Positions 45,688 to 57,592 are shown, numbered from the stretch's first letter. The stretch: DNA of 64,000 nt from Macrobrachium rosenbergii (GCF_040412425.1 NC_089762.1:18996202-19060201), one strand, 5' to 3'. Numbers and translations: made by a program. The notes: generated by a model from the letters alone, not told the origin.

Positions 45688-48631
45688 AATTCTTGGCCCA
45701 TGAAGGTGTTTTAAAGAACAGAAGAGAAGGATGAAATGCCGGAGGACTCCAAAGAATGTTGTGTAGATGAAGGAGGACTGAATAACAAAAGAGCCGTTGG
45801 AGTAGGCCTTGAGGGTAGAAGTGCTTGAGTGAGTGAGAGAGAGAGAGGGGGAGGAGGAGGAGGAGGAGAAGGTGGAGAGGTATCTCTCGAGGGAGAGAAA
45901 GAGAATGAAACATCAAAGGAATAGCTCAAGGGTAACTACGTGTTAGATTATTTTGTAAAACTTTTCTAAGGGAAGAGAAGAAGGATGCAACGAAGCACGG
46001 CTTAAGGTGACGAGAGAAAAAAAAACTGCAGTTTTTATTTATTTAACATGAAATTCTCTCCTATAATCCACTTCCTTCCTTTCCTGTATAATGGCTGTCA
46101 AGGATGCAAATGTATTTTATTATATTGTATCAAGTCATGATTGCAAATTATGAGAAAATGTGCGCCTTTGAAATATAACTTTCAAAGACAGTCATAAACA
46201 AATAGATTTCCTGTAAATGAGAGAATGTATAAAACGATCAAGCCAGAAATTTATGGTTGCTTGGCACTGAGTTATATCTTTAAGGTTTTTCATTGTTCAG
46301 TAAGTCACTATTCTTCGATATCGATACACTTTATATATAATTACATTGTTATTGGGCTATGCATTGAAATGGTGGCTTTTCGTTCCGATGTTATCAATCC
46401 TTCAGGAAATACCTGGGCAGCATTGGGCGTGGAAGATAAAATTGGTTTCGTACCATAATCCGTAGTTCGTTGCCCGAAACAGCTGAGGGAAGTTACTGGT
46501 TAATGCGTGAAATTTAAGTGTGGCACGAACGTGTTGAAGACCCTATTCTGGCCTGTAGCCTGCTGGGCATGGTGGGGGGAGGGCCGGACCTGCTTCGTAG
46601 GTCTCTTATATTATGTCCTTTGTCGTTGTTACATCAAAGGAAGACTGTAGAGCCGTTGTCATTCCCTCATGACACTAGTCAGCTTTTATCATTTTTATTC
46701 ACATATAATGAGTCTTCAAACTAAGGAGTGTGTTTTGCAAGGGTAGTTACAGGGGTATAGACAGGTGATGTAGAAGATTTAGTGGTTTATCGATATGGTT
46801 GGGGTATTTGAAAGTTATTACATTTTTATGATGGGCAATGGGTCAGTTCCTTAGTAATGTCGAACGACCGAGTCCCAACAGGAGCGGGACATGTTACATG
46901 TAATTTGGATTGTGAATGTATAGCCGGAAAGTCCAGTTTTGTATTGTTTTGTTTGAATCATTAGTTTCAGAAGATGAATGATTATTGTTATTGTTACCTT
47001 TTTAAGTATTCACAATTAGTGTTGCACCCTCCAACTAATGAAAGCTTGCTGCTGGTATTAGTGAACAGTTATCTTGACATGTGGTAGGATGCCCCCAGCT
47101 GGAGAAAGTTTTGCTAGTTCAGATTTTTGTTTTTACTTGTTTATTGTTACCCTCTACGTATGCTGTATAATTCTGGTATTTTTTAGTTAAAATAATGATT
47201 GCACAGGTTCAGTTATTAAAGCATGAATATTTGTTTTCAGTCCTTTTTGTAAAAGAAGGCTCTTCTTGTCAGCTCTGTTGGCTGTGTCCAGTTCTTCCAA
47301 TCATGCCAGATCTCCATCTCTCACATAATGGAATTCTTGAATAATGATATCTTATGCGGCTGAAAAAAATCGTCAAAGGGAGTAGCTATATCTGTCAGTT
47401 TGGTGTTGAGTAGCACTTATATGCAGTGACCTATAAAAATTGAGATTGCGAGGAAGGAAAGGGAGTATCAACCTTGCAGACCTGCTTGGCTTAGCATGTT
47501 GTTGCCCGAGCTTCAGCATAGCCCGAGGATGTTCATGAGGAGGGTGGATAGGGATAGGAGAATCTCGCTGTCCAGGACCCTGCCTCGGCAAGCCTGACAC
47601 TCTCTCCTTCAGGCTACGACGGTAGCTGACAGATCCAAGTCTCGTGAGATTAGTGAGAGAGGAGAGAGGCCTCGCCCTCAAAGGCATGGGAATCAGTTGT
47701 GTCTGTCACTGAGCTTTCTCGTTCTGTGAAACCACACATTTGGTCTTTTATGTTGTTTTGTGTTGTGTTTACAGCTGAAGGGTGTGATTAAAAAGTTTTC
47801 TGTTGGCACCACCCCACATTTATGTTCTGTCCCGGAAAAAATGTTGGCATGAAGAACATACTTCTGTTTATATATTGATGAAATACATCACCCCTACGGT
47901 TATTAGCGATTCATTGTACTTTAGGCTGAAACTGGAACTGTATCTAAAAAAAAAATGGTACCGAGGAAATCCCGAAAATGATCCTGAACTGTTAGGATTC
48001 GGCTCATTGGTAGATCTGAATAGCAAGCAAGTTTAATACTTTTGTTTACGCTTTCAGTCTTGTCGGTAAGATGGAGGGGAAATTGGTTTGATAAATGACA
48101 TTCGTAGTCGTCATATCGATACACATGCTCTTACCGTTTCTTATTAATTTTTCGTGAGACGTTGTTGTAAAGCACACATATATATTAATAATAATATAAT
48201 GGGATGAGGTTGTCAGCCTCATACTCACTGCCACCTTCACTGAACCCGCATCCCAAAGTCGATCAACTACCAGGTACAAAATTCATTGTTCAGGCTAACG
48301 GACTTCTGGTAGAGTTCAGCGAAACTTGCCTTAATCATTCGGCCTTTGTAGGGAGGAGAATAAAACTCTGACCTGTTTGAAAGATGACCACTCTGCCCAC
48401 TGAAAGGAATGCTTTGGTTTATAAATAAAGACAAATTATGAATAGCTTATCTAAGTCGATCAGTTAATTATCAGACGCTTCAGGGTGACGAGTGTCGTGT
48501 TTCCCTTCCACACACTCATACATTCACAGTGTTCAGTTTGTCAATTGCTGTTTTTGTCCCAACCAGTTTTAACGTCGTCAGTGGGTTGTGAGGGAAGGAG
48601 GCTTTCACACGCATTTATGGGCAAGAAGATG

Positions 48632-48632
<1 letters not shown>
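45688..48632. other. About 2.9 kb without a supported gene
   Basis: A purine-rich (GA/GGA) patch lies at 45,830-45,905. The minus-strand frame of 104 codons at 47,373-47,687 begins with ATG (MPLRARPLSSLTNLTRLGSV) but is Arg/Pro/Ser-rich, with no recognisable family or splice context. Acceptor look-alikes occur without convincing frames. No RNA gene or known repeat is seen. Confidence 0.35.

Positions 48633-48667
<35 letters not shown>
48633..48667. repeat. (CT)n microsatellite
   Basis: About 17 CT dinucleotides. Confidence 0.95.
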
Positions 48668-48670
<3 letters not shown>

Positions 48671-48900
48671 TAGTATGTGATCATGGAATGCACCTTTGAT
48701 CATGATGATGTCATTTTAACGCTTCTCTCGGAGAACATCTGACTGATTGCATTAACGGCTACCTTCCAACATGGGCAAACCCACCCCCTCCCTACCCCAT
48801 GTTACCTCGCGTCCTCAACCTCCTTGCTCATCCCTCCCCTCCCCTACGGTTTTGTCTTTAATTTAGGTGGTTAAACCACTCCAAATGCAGGAGCAAAAAC

Positions 48901-48903
<3 letters not shown>

Positions 48904-48957
<54 letters not shown>
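48904..48957. repeat. (CT)n microsatellite
   Basis: About 27 CT dinucleotides. A GA tract follows 95 bp downstream. Confidence 0.96.
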
Positions 48958-48959
<2 letters not shown>

Positions 48960-49047
48960 CTAGAGAAGAAGCAAGCCAATGCACTTAACGTGGACCAAGG
49001 ATTCGGATCCTTAAATTTGGATTTGAGATTAGCTTATGAGTGGTATT

Positions 49048-49051
<4 letters not shown>

Positions 49052-49109
<58 letters not shown>
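49052..49109. repeat. (GA)n microsatellite
   Basis: About 29 GA dinucleotides. Together with the CT tract at 48,904 it forms a potential inverted pair around a 94-bp loop. Confidence 0.96.
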
Positions 49110-49113
<4 letters not shown>

Positions 49114-49579
49114 AAGCATTTATGGTGCATTATACATAAGAGCACTGTTCCTATGCGCCACTTATTAAAGTGCTACCAGCAGCAACGTTGGTGGTAGTTG
49201 TAGTAGTTACGTAAGTGATGCAATTGAAGAGATCTTTATGTTTATTAGTAAGAATGACACGAGGGAAATATGTGCATTTTTGGTTAAAGTGGCCGTATTC
49301 AAAATATGACATGTACAGTATTCAGAATAAGCAGATTAAATTTAATGTCAGTCTTTCTTTCTCTCTCTGTGGCACAGAAACTTGAGTATTAATATGATAA
49401 TAATAGGTACTACATATGTGTCAAAAAGTGAATTGATGGAAAACATTGAAATTTTATTTCATTCCTTTTGCGTGTGGAAAACATTTGTGTGCTGAATACA
49501 GTGAAAGGGAATGAAAAGTTTTGTAAAGATGTCATGTAAATAAAAAGAACTTAAAACGATCAAATAATGCGTCGATGTA

Positions 49580-49582
<3 letters not shown>
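49110..49582. other. AT-rich sequence, nothing recognised
   Basis: No frame, repeat or RNA gene is supported. Confidence 0.4.
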
Positions 49583-49641
<59 letters not shown>

Positions 49642-49671
49642 ATATATATGTGTGTGTGTGTGTGTGTGTGT
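49583..49671. repeat. Compound (TA)n(TG)n microsatellite
   Basis: TA repeats with two interruptions pass into about 11 TG units and then TTTG repeats. Confidence 0.95.
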
Positions 49672-50000
49672 TTGTTTGTTTGTATATATGTATATATATT
49701 ATATGTATACATATGTATGTATGTATGTCTGTCTTGTGTTGCCACTGGCGACACCAACATTCCTGCCCTAAAGATATAATTGCCTTCACAGGTTTCGAAG
49801 TTTTATTTAGACAACGCTCTCCTTTGGCCATTCTTTTTGTGGGAGCTGTTTACGTGTGAGGTATTTAAATTTTAACTAAATTTCTTTCAACCCGAATAAA
49901 TTGAGGTTACTTCAGTTACAGTAGCGTTGGCATTTGTGAAAATATTTGGAAGAAAGCCCTGAAAGTTACTGTTATTAGATAATTTTATTTTTATCCGTTC

Positions 50001-50044
50001 GGGAAATTAGCAAACTGGTTTGGGAAATTAGCAAACTGGTTTTA
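50001..50044. repeat. 22-bp direct duplication
   Basis: gggaaattagcaaactggtt occurs twice in immediate succession. Confidence 0.85.
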
Positions 50045-50433
50045 CAACACCGTTATTAGAATTTTTATTAGAATTATAAATAACGTTTGTGTTAAGGGCT
50101 ACATCGTCGGGTAGAAGAAATTAAGTCCTAATCTAATTGTTGCAATGAGCACTTAATGATGTTGTGGGTTTTGTTTTGATAAGGTGAGTGTTGCCAAACT
50201 CGTAGGTAAGAATTTTCCGTATTCGAAACGTGAAGTTTTGTCTGCTATTGCCTTTGGTGTCCGGAACCTTCATTCGTTCTCTGTTGAATGTATTCTTAAG
50301 TTCTTTATGTTCAATGTGATTTTGGGATTTGACCTTTAGAAGCAAAACGCATTGGCCTGTCTTTAGTCTAATTTTGTTCATTCATGGAAATGATCTTCAT
50401 AAAAGCTACATTATTTTACATTTTACTCTCCAG

Positions 50434-50460
50434 TTCCAAGCGTAGCCAAGATTCAACAAG
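50434..50460 (+). CDS. Microexon candidate, 27 bp
   Basis: The acceptor ttacattttactctccag is followed by 27 bases and then a strong donor aag|gtgcgtgagt. In the phase-2-in, phase-2-out frame it reads SKRSQDST without a stop, and the length is a multiple of three. It is too short to judge by composition. Confidence 0.15.
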
Positions 50461-51150
50461 GTGCGTGAGTTGTGGCCGACTGGCGATGTTATTGACACCA
50501 CCTAATGTTAAATTCATCAGCGAGCCTCCCTTCCCCCATCCCATCCCCATCCCCCATAAGCCCCTGTTCTTTTTCTACCTTGATAACTCTCCTCCCCTTC
50601 CCGCCTTTCTCTTTCGAGTGTCAGCTACATCTTTGCCCTCAACACCTGAGTTGTATAACCCCAAGGGCGTCTTTGATTGCATTCGATAACGAATTGGCTT
50701 AACGCATGCGTCAAAAAGAGCCTACTCCTCAATTAACTACTTTTTCCCATTGGGGCAGGGGTTGGGTGGCCGAGTTCCTGCCGTTCTCGAAATCATGTTT
50801 ACTCTTTCGTTTTGTCATCTCATAAACACTGGCAAATGTGGCTGCGTATTTATTATTGATTTTACTCTGCTTCTATTCTTTTGACTTTGCTTTCCTTTCT
50901 CGTCGCGCCTGAGAGAAGTATATGGAAGTCCTCTGTGAGATATTCATATAAATGAGGTTCTTTTGTGCACCGTCGTCCTTTGATTTCTTCAACTTCTCAT
51001 TTCGAGACCACCTTTGTAGGTTCCCCCGGCGACGCGCAGCTACCTTCTCCCCTTTTATCTCTCAGCGGGTCTCCCTCTATGTCCCTTCCCCTTCCTTTCC
51101 TCTTTTCCTTCCCTTCCGTTCCCTGGTCGTTCAGTGCTCCCTCCACATAC
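50461..51150. other. Pyrimidine-rich to AT-rich sequence, nothing recognised
   Basis: The C/T-rich frames around 50,520-50,700 are Pro/Ser/Phe-rich and appear to be compositional. No gene is supported. Confidence 0.35.
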
Positions 51151-51182
51151 GCGCACACACACACACACACATACACGCGCGC
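51151..51182. repeat. (CA)n microsatellite with CG ends
   Basis: Imperfect CA repeat bordered by gcgc and cgcgcgcg. Confidence 0.8.
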
Positions 51183-51416
51183 GTATGTGTGAACTTCGTA
51201 GTGACGCCAAGGCTGGAGGTGGAGGCCGTAATTAAACCTGTCACCACTGGGATCTATAATGTGCTATTGAATTGTTACCGGAAATAACTAGTATCGTTTT
51301 CCTTTTTGTCTTTATAAAGTGCGTATGTGAAAGCGCTTTATTACACGCACAAGCATGCATGCATAACATACATACATAGATAATTATTTTTTTGGTGTTA
51401 TGTGGACAACCAGCTG

Positions 51417-51420
<4 letters not shown>

Positions 51421-51467
<47 letters not shown>
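51421..51467. repeat. (CT)n microsatellite
   Basis: About 23 CT dinucleotides. A second, shorter CT run follows at 51,588-51,610, each preceded by a similar cagctgaaaa/cggctgaaaa flank. Confidence 0.95.
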
Positions 51468-51469
<2 letters not shown>

Positions 51470-51587
51470 ACTCTCAGACCATTGTATGTGCGTATGTTAA
51501 GACTTTATTACACTTACATACATACTTGTATACATACACAGTATTGCTCAGATATTTTAGGTATTAACTGTAAAACCGGCTGAAAAC

Positions 51588-51610
51588 TCTCTCTCTCTCT
51601 CTCTCTCTCA
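51588..51610. repeat. (CT)n microsatellite
   Basis: Eleven CT units. The flanks (cacttacatacata..., ctcagac(c/g)attgtat) resemble those of the CT tract 165 bp upstream, suggesting a local duplication. Confidence 0.85.
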
Positions 51611-52727
51611 GACGATTGTATACCGAGTAGAGCAGAAATAATTCTCTGTTTTCCTTTGAATCTTTGCATAAATAAAACTCTGAATTTATAAAAGCGGCTG
51701 TTCCCCGCCTTGGTTTCGTGACCATTCTCTTCCATACATATGGTGACGGAGGGGCAAGAACAGAGTATTTTCCCCCTTAACCTTGTTTTATTGTCCATCC
51801 AAAGGGTCATCGACTTGAGTTATTAGCTGGCAGGGCGGCACGCAACAGGGAGTCTTGCACGTTATGCGCTCTTGTTTGCAAATGATCCCGTTTTGGCAGT
51901 CCGTTAAAGTTTATGTTTGCACATAACGTGTTGCGTCTGCCACCTCTGGGCCTGGATGTTGTGGATTGTGAAGACGTTCATCATGACGTTTTTCTCTTTT
52001 TGCAAGGAACCTCGATATCTTTATTCATGTTGACGTTTGAGTGTTACAAAAGAGCTCTGCTGTTGTGGTAACCTTTGCTTTGTTATTGCATGTTTAGCAC
52101 GGTGAGGTATTTGTGTTAGTGGGTTTACTTTTGCTTCAAAGTCCCGACGCTCATGTTGTGTATTCACGTTGCTTGATCTCTGACCTATAACATTTCCTCT
52201 CCCAGATTCCTCCCTCCTGCCAATTCCGTTGTATCAATATTAGCCGGCATTTTCCTGTGCTTAACGCGTTGCTTTCTTGAGGGGACATAGAAGCCAGCTA
52301 CGGATGTTTTTACGTGTTATTAAAGGAGTTTTCTTGCTATTTGTTTGTCATATTACCGTTTGCTTCATAGTCGGTCATATGTAATAAGATGAACTTTATA
52401 AATATATATAAAATAATGAACACCATAGTCATAAGGTCCATTTTCTGAATATAAAATAAAAGTTATATAAAACAAAAATTTTAAAATCTTTTCTAAATTG
52501 TACAGCAATTTTTTTCGTAGGTGTTTGCATCATTTATTAAGAATTCCTCTATATAATTCCAGTCGACATTCCCTGCCTTTTAGAATCCATCGTGATTTTC
52601 AGTTGTTCGTCAGAACATAATACGTTTATGACTTGTAAAGGTAAAGAACTTTGAAGGTATTGGTTCTGGTAAAGTCACATCATGATGCAGCCGTTGTTCT
52701 GGTGATGCTCATCACCTGAGATTGCAG
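51611..52727. other. AT-rich sequence, nothing recognised
   Basis: No gene or known repeat was recognised before the acceptor at 52,727. Confidence 0.4.
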
Positions 52728-52865
52728 ATTAAACGCTTGGCTGAGCTTCCCCGGGTGCACAGTCTCGTTATTAGCCTTTGGGCTTCAAGCACAGGACGAA
52801 GAGGGAGGGGGAGGAGGAGGAGGAGGAGGACTGGAGTCAGGTGGACTTCGACTGGCTGGCTGGAA
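52728..52865 (+). CDS. Possible internal exon, 46 codons, phase 0-0
   Basis: The acceptor ctcatcacctgagattgcag is followed by 138 open bases and a donor ggaa|gtgagg. The frame begins IKRLAELPRVHSLVISLWAS and then becomes Arg/Gly-rich over a (GGA)n stretch at 52,803-52,830. A second frame gives a poly-Gly version. Low complexity weakens the call, and no family is recognised. Confidence 0.2.
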
Positions 52866-53323
52866 GTGAGGGAGGGCGCGCAGGAGGCCGTAGTCGCTGC
52901 TTATAGTTTTCCAGTTCCTCAGTCCACACTTAGCATTTATTTTTCATGGTGCAATACAAAAAAAAGGTATTCTTAAGGCTTTAAAAAAATTGGTGTAACC
53001 CTTTTATCTGTTTTTATCAAATGAATATCAGTTGTTTATGCTTTCTTCCAGCATGGTAGATTGTACATTGGCATTTTAACATTTTTGGCTTTATCCTCTG
53101 GTGGTAGATTTTACAATTTAAAATGTTTTGTACTGTTTGTAGAAATTTAGAAAGATGAGTTAAAAATTTTTATTGTTATATATTTATAAGGTTCATTTTA
53201 TTCCAAATGACCGCCTATAAATAAAGTCAAGTTCTTTTGCTTTCTGTCATGCCGTTTAATTACACCCTCCAGTCGCTCTACATTTTCTCCTCGGCTGTAG
53301 TTTGTTTCCTCCCCTTCGTGTAG
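52866..53323. other. AT-rich sequence, intron-like
   Basis: It contains no feature of its own but ends in a strong polypyrimidine tract and acceptor (gtttcctccccttcgtgtag). Confidence 0.4.
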
Positions 53324-53426
53324 GAAGCCAACCCCAGATAAGGAACCACTCCTCAAGCGGCAGGAGGTCACAAAGGACCCTAAGTTCCCCAGTAAAGACC
53401 CCAGGGGTCATCTTATTTTGTCTTGA
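53324..53426 (+). CDS. Possible 3'-terminal coding exon, 33 codons plus stop
   Basis: After one of the best acceptors in the window, a phase-2 frame reads KPTPDKEPLLKRQEVTKDPK, then FPSKDPRGHLILS and TGA at 53,424-53,426. The composition (Lys, Pro, Asp and Glu in a region that is otherwise AT-rich) differs clearly from the background. No AATAAA lies within 200 bp downstream. A donor-like cca|gtaaag inside it could make it a shorter internal exon. No family is recognised. Confidence 0.35.
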
Positions 53427-55157
53427 CTTTCGAGGACCTGGTCTGACGCCCTCGGTTAACTTCTCAATAAGCGGCGCAGCTTCTTACTCCTCCACCATTC
53501 TCTCTCTCTGGTTTATGATTAGTTGAATAACAAAAAACTATTCCTTGGAATGATTACTTTTGCTTAAACTGCTGATGAACTTTAAAGACATGTATTCCTC
53601 CAGTGTATCCATGCATTTGGTTGTTTTAAAAGGTCTCTTGGTATATCTGATGACTTTTTCAAGAAATTATTTTTTTTACATGCTTGTGTATGCCATTGAT
53701 TTATACGTACTTCCAAGTATTTATTTGTAGAGAAATCATTAAAATTGTCGTTTCATTCAAGTATCTTTGAACGAAAGTATATCTTGAGTCTTTACATTTC
53801 TCATAGCTTTTGTTACTGAGAGAAGGTTGTTAAGAATCTGCAGACTGGAAGAACAAGTGATGTTTGACAAAACAGACGTTTTTTCATTCATATATTTCTG
53901 ATTTTTTTTTAAACGGAAAACAACATTATTTGTATTAGAAATAACTGTCATTGTGGGACAAGAAAATTTTGTATTTGAAACGAGGTTGATGAATTACCTT
54001 CTTCTTTTGTGCACATTTATGTCTTAATGCACAACCACTGAATGTTTTTATTACATAATGCGGAGCCATTTCTTGCCTGAAGGATCTTCATTGGGCGTGG
54101 TAAGTAGAGCGTGTTGTGTACAACGTGAAAAGAGGCGTTTGTTTTGTTTTCGTTCCAGCCATACTTCTACGGCAATTAGTGGTTCAAAGGGAGAGGGAAG
54201 CGTTGACTTATTTCCTCGGTGAATTTACCCAAAGCTAAACCTCCAGCTCAGTTGATTTTTTGAGTGCCGAACGAAAAGACTATAAAGGAAAAACACGGAT
54301 TTTGAAACTACGTATAATATGATTACCGGATATTCCGCATCCTGTGTGGTGTTGTATGTCTCTATACACATACGAACTTGTAGAGTAATTTTATGTTTAT
54401 CTCTGCAAATTGTAAATGAAGAAAATCGGATAGTTTCATACTGAGTTATCAGAGACTTGTCATAGTTCGTCTACGCGCCTTTTCCAGTTTGTTTGGTGAC
54501 TATATGAAACAATTCCGGATTTCAGGTATTATTTCCGAATGAGGCTGCTAGTCTCATGGCTGATCGCTGACCTTACATGCCGTCGTTGTTGGCATTTCTT
54601 TGAAGTCTCCCAACCAAGCACAGCACTTGGCATTTCCTCCTCCCCTGATTCGCCTCTATTCAGTAGGAGATTTTGAGTGCGTATAGAGGGTGAATAGAAG
54701 ATGCTTCCTCACTCTTTTCTGTCCTGGAGCATAGCCTGTGCTCTGATATGCCTTCCGCCCCATACGGCGATGCCCCCGACCAAGGTCTAGAGAATACCGG
54801 GTCCCCTCGACCGCCGCCTTTTCTGTTCCCCTGCCGCGTAGAGGCCAGTTGGGGTCCGCGCAGGAAATGCCGCCGAAATCGATGTTGTCATTTGAAATTC
54901 GATCTGTCCTCAAAGGGGAAAGCTTTTTGGAAGAAGGGAGGAGACCGCGTTCTCCTCGATCGATATGCACATCCGTATAGGAAGGATGCTGGCGGTAATA
55001 GACAGCCGGTTAGTTAGTTAATGGGCCTCTAGCTTTATTTCATTTTTTTTTTCTGACTCCCGATGGTTCGTTTTTAGTTGTCTTTGCGCTTGCAACGAGT
55101 AAATACGGTAAGTCTTTCGGTGATACTATAGTATGATATCTATCATCCATTTTCTAC
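53427..55157. other. Mostly AT-rich; one GC-rich island with unconvincing frames
   Basis: At 54,740-55,020 GC content rises and frames of 89 (plus, ATG at 54,748) and 104 (minus, GTG start) codons overlap. Neither has a recognisable motif or clear splice sites. The rest is AT-rich with no identified gene or repeat. Confidence 0.35.
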
Positions 55158-55254
55158 ATTTGACCCCTCAGGGGTTATAGTACTAAACACGGCACAACAG
55201 TGTAGGTGAGTCACTGTTTCGCCGTATTTAGTACTAGCCCGTGGGGGATCAAAT
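55158..55254. repeat. Imperfect hairpin, about 45-bp arms
   Basis: atttgacccctcaggggtta and tagtactaaacacggcacaacagtg pair with cactgtttcgccgtatttag and tactagcccgtgggggatcaaat around taggtgagt. Mismatches are spread over both arms. It may be an old foldback element. Confidence 0.7.
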
Positions 55255-55566
55255 AGTTTTGTATATAGCATGAGGAAGTAATTGCCATAGGCCTTAATTG
55301 GGTTGTTTGGTAGATGGCATCCTAATTTTTGGTAGGTCGCGAATAGCTCGGCAGATATCACACTATCGTAGCACCAGTTTTTCTTTACAGATTAATTTAA
55401 ACCTTCAAATAAAGCTGGATGTTGATTTAGCCAATCAGCTTGAATTCTTGGCAGCACAGCTCGCCTTATCTAATCGGTTTTATCGTTCGTATGAACTAAA
55501 TAAAATTGTTTTGATAAAAAGAGCTTATTCACTTACATACACACGCGCACACTGATACTGTTTCAG
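55255..55566. other. AT-rich sequence, intron-like
   Basis: It ends with a branch-point-like ctgat and the acceptor actgtttcag that precede the exon candidate at 55,567. Nothing else was recognised. Confidence 0.4.
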
Positions 55567-55708
55567 GGAAAGGAAGAATTTCTACCGGACCTGATTATTC
55601 TTCATTCCTTAAGAGGAAACGAGAAGCGTCCGAAAGGATTCGCCCCCAGGAGATCATCTCCGTGTTCATCAATTCCTTCTCTGGAAGGAGCATCTACATG
55701 AACGCCAG
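55567..55708 (+). CDS. Internal coding exon, 142 bp (best hidden exon)
   Basis: The acceptor cactgatactgtttcag ends at 55,566, and a consensus donor gccag|gtatgg begins at 55,709. Between them one frame is open throughout, entering in phase 1 and leaving in phase 2. It has 46 complete codons starting KGRISTGPDYSSFLKRKREA, then SERIRPQEIISVFINSFSGR and SIYMNA. The other two frames carry stops. The composition is globular-protein-like, with codons richer in GC than the AT-rich flanks. I do not recognise the family. Phase 2 at the 3' end fits the candidate exon at 62,136, which also starts in phase 2, but that agreement has a one-in-three chance of arising at random. Confidence 0.5.
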
Positions 55709-55967
55709 GTATGGCATTTAGACCCAGCCCAGCGCTGGACTGCAAGAGGAGGTTATTTCAGAAGCAGGAGAACCGCAGAAGCATCCCAGGGCCGTGGATC
55801 TTGACTGGGGCTATTATCGTTATTATATCGTGTTATCGTCTGACGGAGAGAATGCTTCTGCCCTGCATTTCATGCCCCGCCTCGGGCCGATTTGATAATA
55901 AGTGAGCAGGATACGTGGCTCTCCCAAGGCATCTCTCGGGAGCGCAGAGCAGAAGTGGTACGAAGCG

Positions 55968-55970
<3 letters not shown>
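55709..55970. other. Sequence between exon candidate and CT tract, nothing recognised
   Basis: A 64-codon frame begins at the ATG at 55,711 inside the donor region, but it would require no splicing at a consensus donor. I leave it out. Confidence 0.35.

Positions 55971-56026
<56 letters not shown>
55971..56026. repeat. (CT)n microsatellite
   Basis: About 28 CT dinucleotides. Confidence 0.97.
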
Positions 56027-56028
<2 letters not shown>

Positions 56029-56521
56029 GGATGACCGTTAGGAATTGGATGGTGCCTCAACCTCACGGTGGTGCCTTTGCTTGGGATGGTCATGGTATGG
56101 AAGAGATGTGTCTTTGATAGCGTAATGATAGAATGTTAATGCTGTCGCGACCTTGGCCGTAATAGATGGTGGTCTTGCGATCTCATGTTGGTGATGATGG
56201 TGGGGTCATCTCACGTTGGTGATACAGTAATCGTTGATGCTAAGATGATGATGATGATGTCATTTCACGCTGTAAATTAATGGTAGTTTTGTTGCCAAAG
56301 TGAAGGGATTTTTGTTATTTTTAATGAACTGGGAACGCCGATCTTTTCTTCTTTAACTAAAAGGGTTAACGTGAACTACGAGATATGCTTCTTGTATTAA
56401 TGGTGGTGTTAGGAACACTTATACCGTATTTAGGAGTATGAAAGCCATGAATTAGTAACACAACTGGGAATTGCAATTCCCTATATTAATTCATTGCTTT
56501 TAGACAAGATCTGACATTATA
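56027..56521. other. GATG-rich and AT-rich sequence, nothing recognised
   Basis: A degenerate (GATGGT/GATGAT)n region lies at about 56,160-56,270. No gene is supported. Confidence 0.4.
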
Positions 56522-56537
56522 ATTATTATTATTATTA

Positions 56538-56592
<55 letters not shown>
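56522..56592. repeat. (ATT)n microsatellite
   Basis: About 23 ATT trinucleotides with one single-base interruption (near 56,539). Confidence 0.96.
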
Positions 56593-56836
56593 TATTTCTG
56601 GAAGTACTGACGTACCCGAAGATTGAAATTAGCTCTATGCTTTTAAAATCCACAGTTTCCATAACCTTTTTCTCTTTGGCTGAGAATGATCTTTCCTAGG
56701 AATTTGTCCACATATGATGGTATCGTAGAATCAGTAGTGTTTAGGGCGTTATTTTGGAGGTAGCTTAACGCTGCCTGTTGGACCATTGTAGCAATCCGTG
56801 CCCCAATGCAGTGGCTTAATAGCCTAGACTTCATGA

Positions 56837-57247
56837 TTACTTCATTCATTCATTCGTTCATTTATTCAATGATACATTCATTCATTCATTCATTTATTCG
56901 CTGATGCACTCATTCATTCGTTCATTTATTCATTGATGCATTCATTTATTCGTTCATTTATTCATTGATGTATTCATTCATTCATTCATTAATTCATTTA
57001 TTCATCTATACATTCATTCATTCGTTCTTTATTCATTGATGCATTCATTCATTCGTTCATTTATTCACCGATGCATTCATTCATTCCTTCATTTATTTAT
57101 CGATACATTCATTCATTGGTTTATTTATTCAATGATGGATTCATGCAACATTCATTCATTCGTTCATTTATTCAATGATGGATTCACTCATTCGTTCATT
57201 TATTCACTGGTGCATTCATTCATTCGTTCTTTGATGTATTCATTCAC
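56837..57247. repeat. (TTCA)n-based minisatellite
   Basis: TTCA tetranucleotides are organised into a degenerate higher unit of about 32-36 bp: ttcattcgttcatttattca followed by (c/t)(t/c)gatgcattca. About a dozen diverged copies run through the stretch. The Phe/Ile/His-rich frame over it is an artefact. Confidence 0.9.
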
Positions 57248-57592
57248 TACAACCAAATATTTATAGACTCCTGCCTTGACTGCAGCTATTATATTTGAGG
57301 ATGGTTATGGAACCACCTTGCACTAAAATAAAAAAAAAAAAAAATACAGGGAGATAACAGCATCGGCGATGTATGGCCCCTGGATTCCTAATTCAGCAAT
57401 TTTGACGTTTAAAGATGCATCCACCTATCTCGAGCTCTTTTAAGCGCCTCAGCATTTTCCCATTTTCTTTTGGCCTCTTGTTTTTAGCGAGAGGTGATTT
57501 CTGACCTTCGTGACTTAGCTCCCTTAAGCTACCCATAGTTTACATCGTCTTTGTGGGAGGTGCTTTTAAGTAAGCAAACATTTCTTGCCCGC

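Noticed and set aside
47373..47687. 104-codon ATG-initiated minus-strand frame
   Set aside because: Low-complexity Arg/Ser/Pro-rich composition, no family, no splice signals. A frame of this length is expected by chance in 64 kb.
54656..55017. GC-rich island with frames of 89 (+) and 104 (-) codons
   Set aside because: The frames overlap on opposite strands, one lacks an ATG, neither has a motif I know, and no clear acceptor/donor pair supports an exon.
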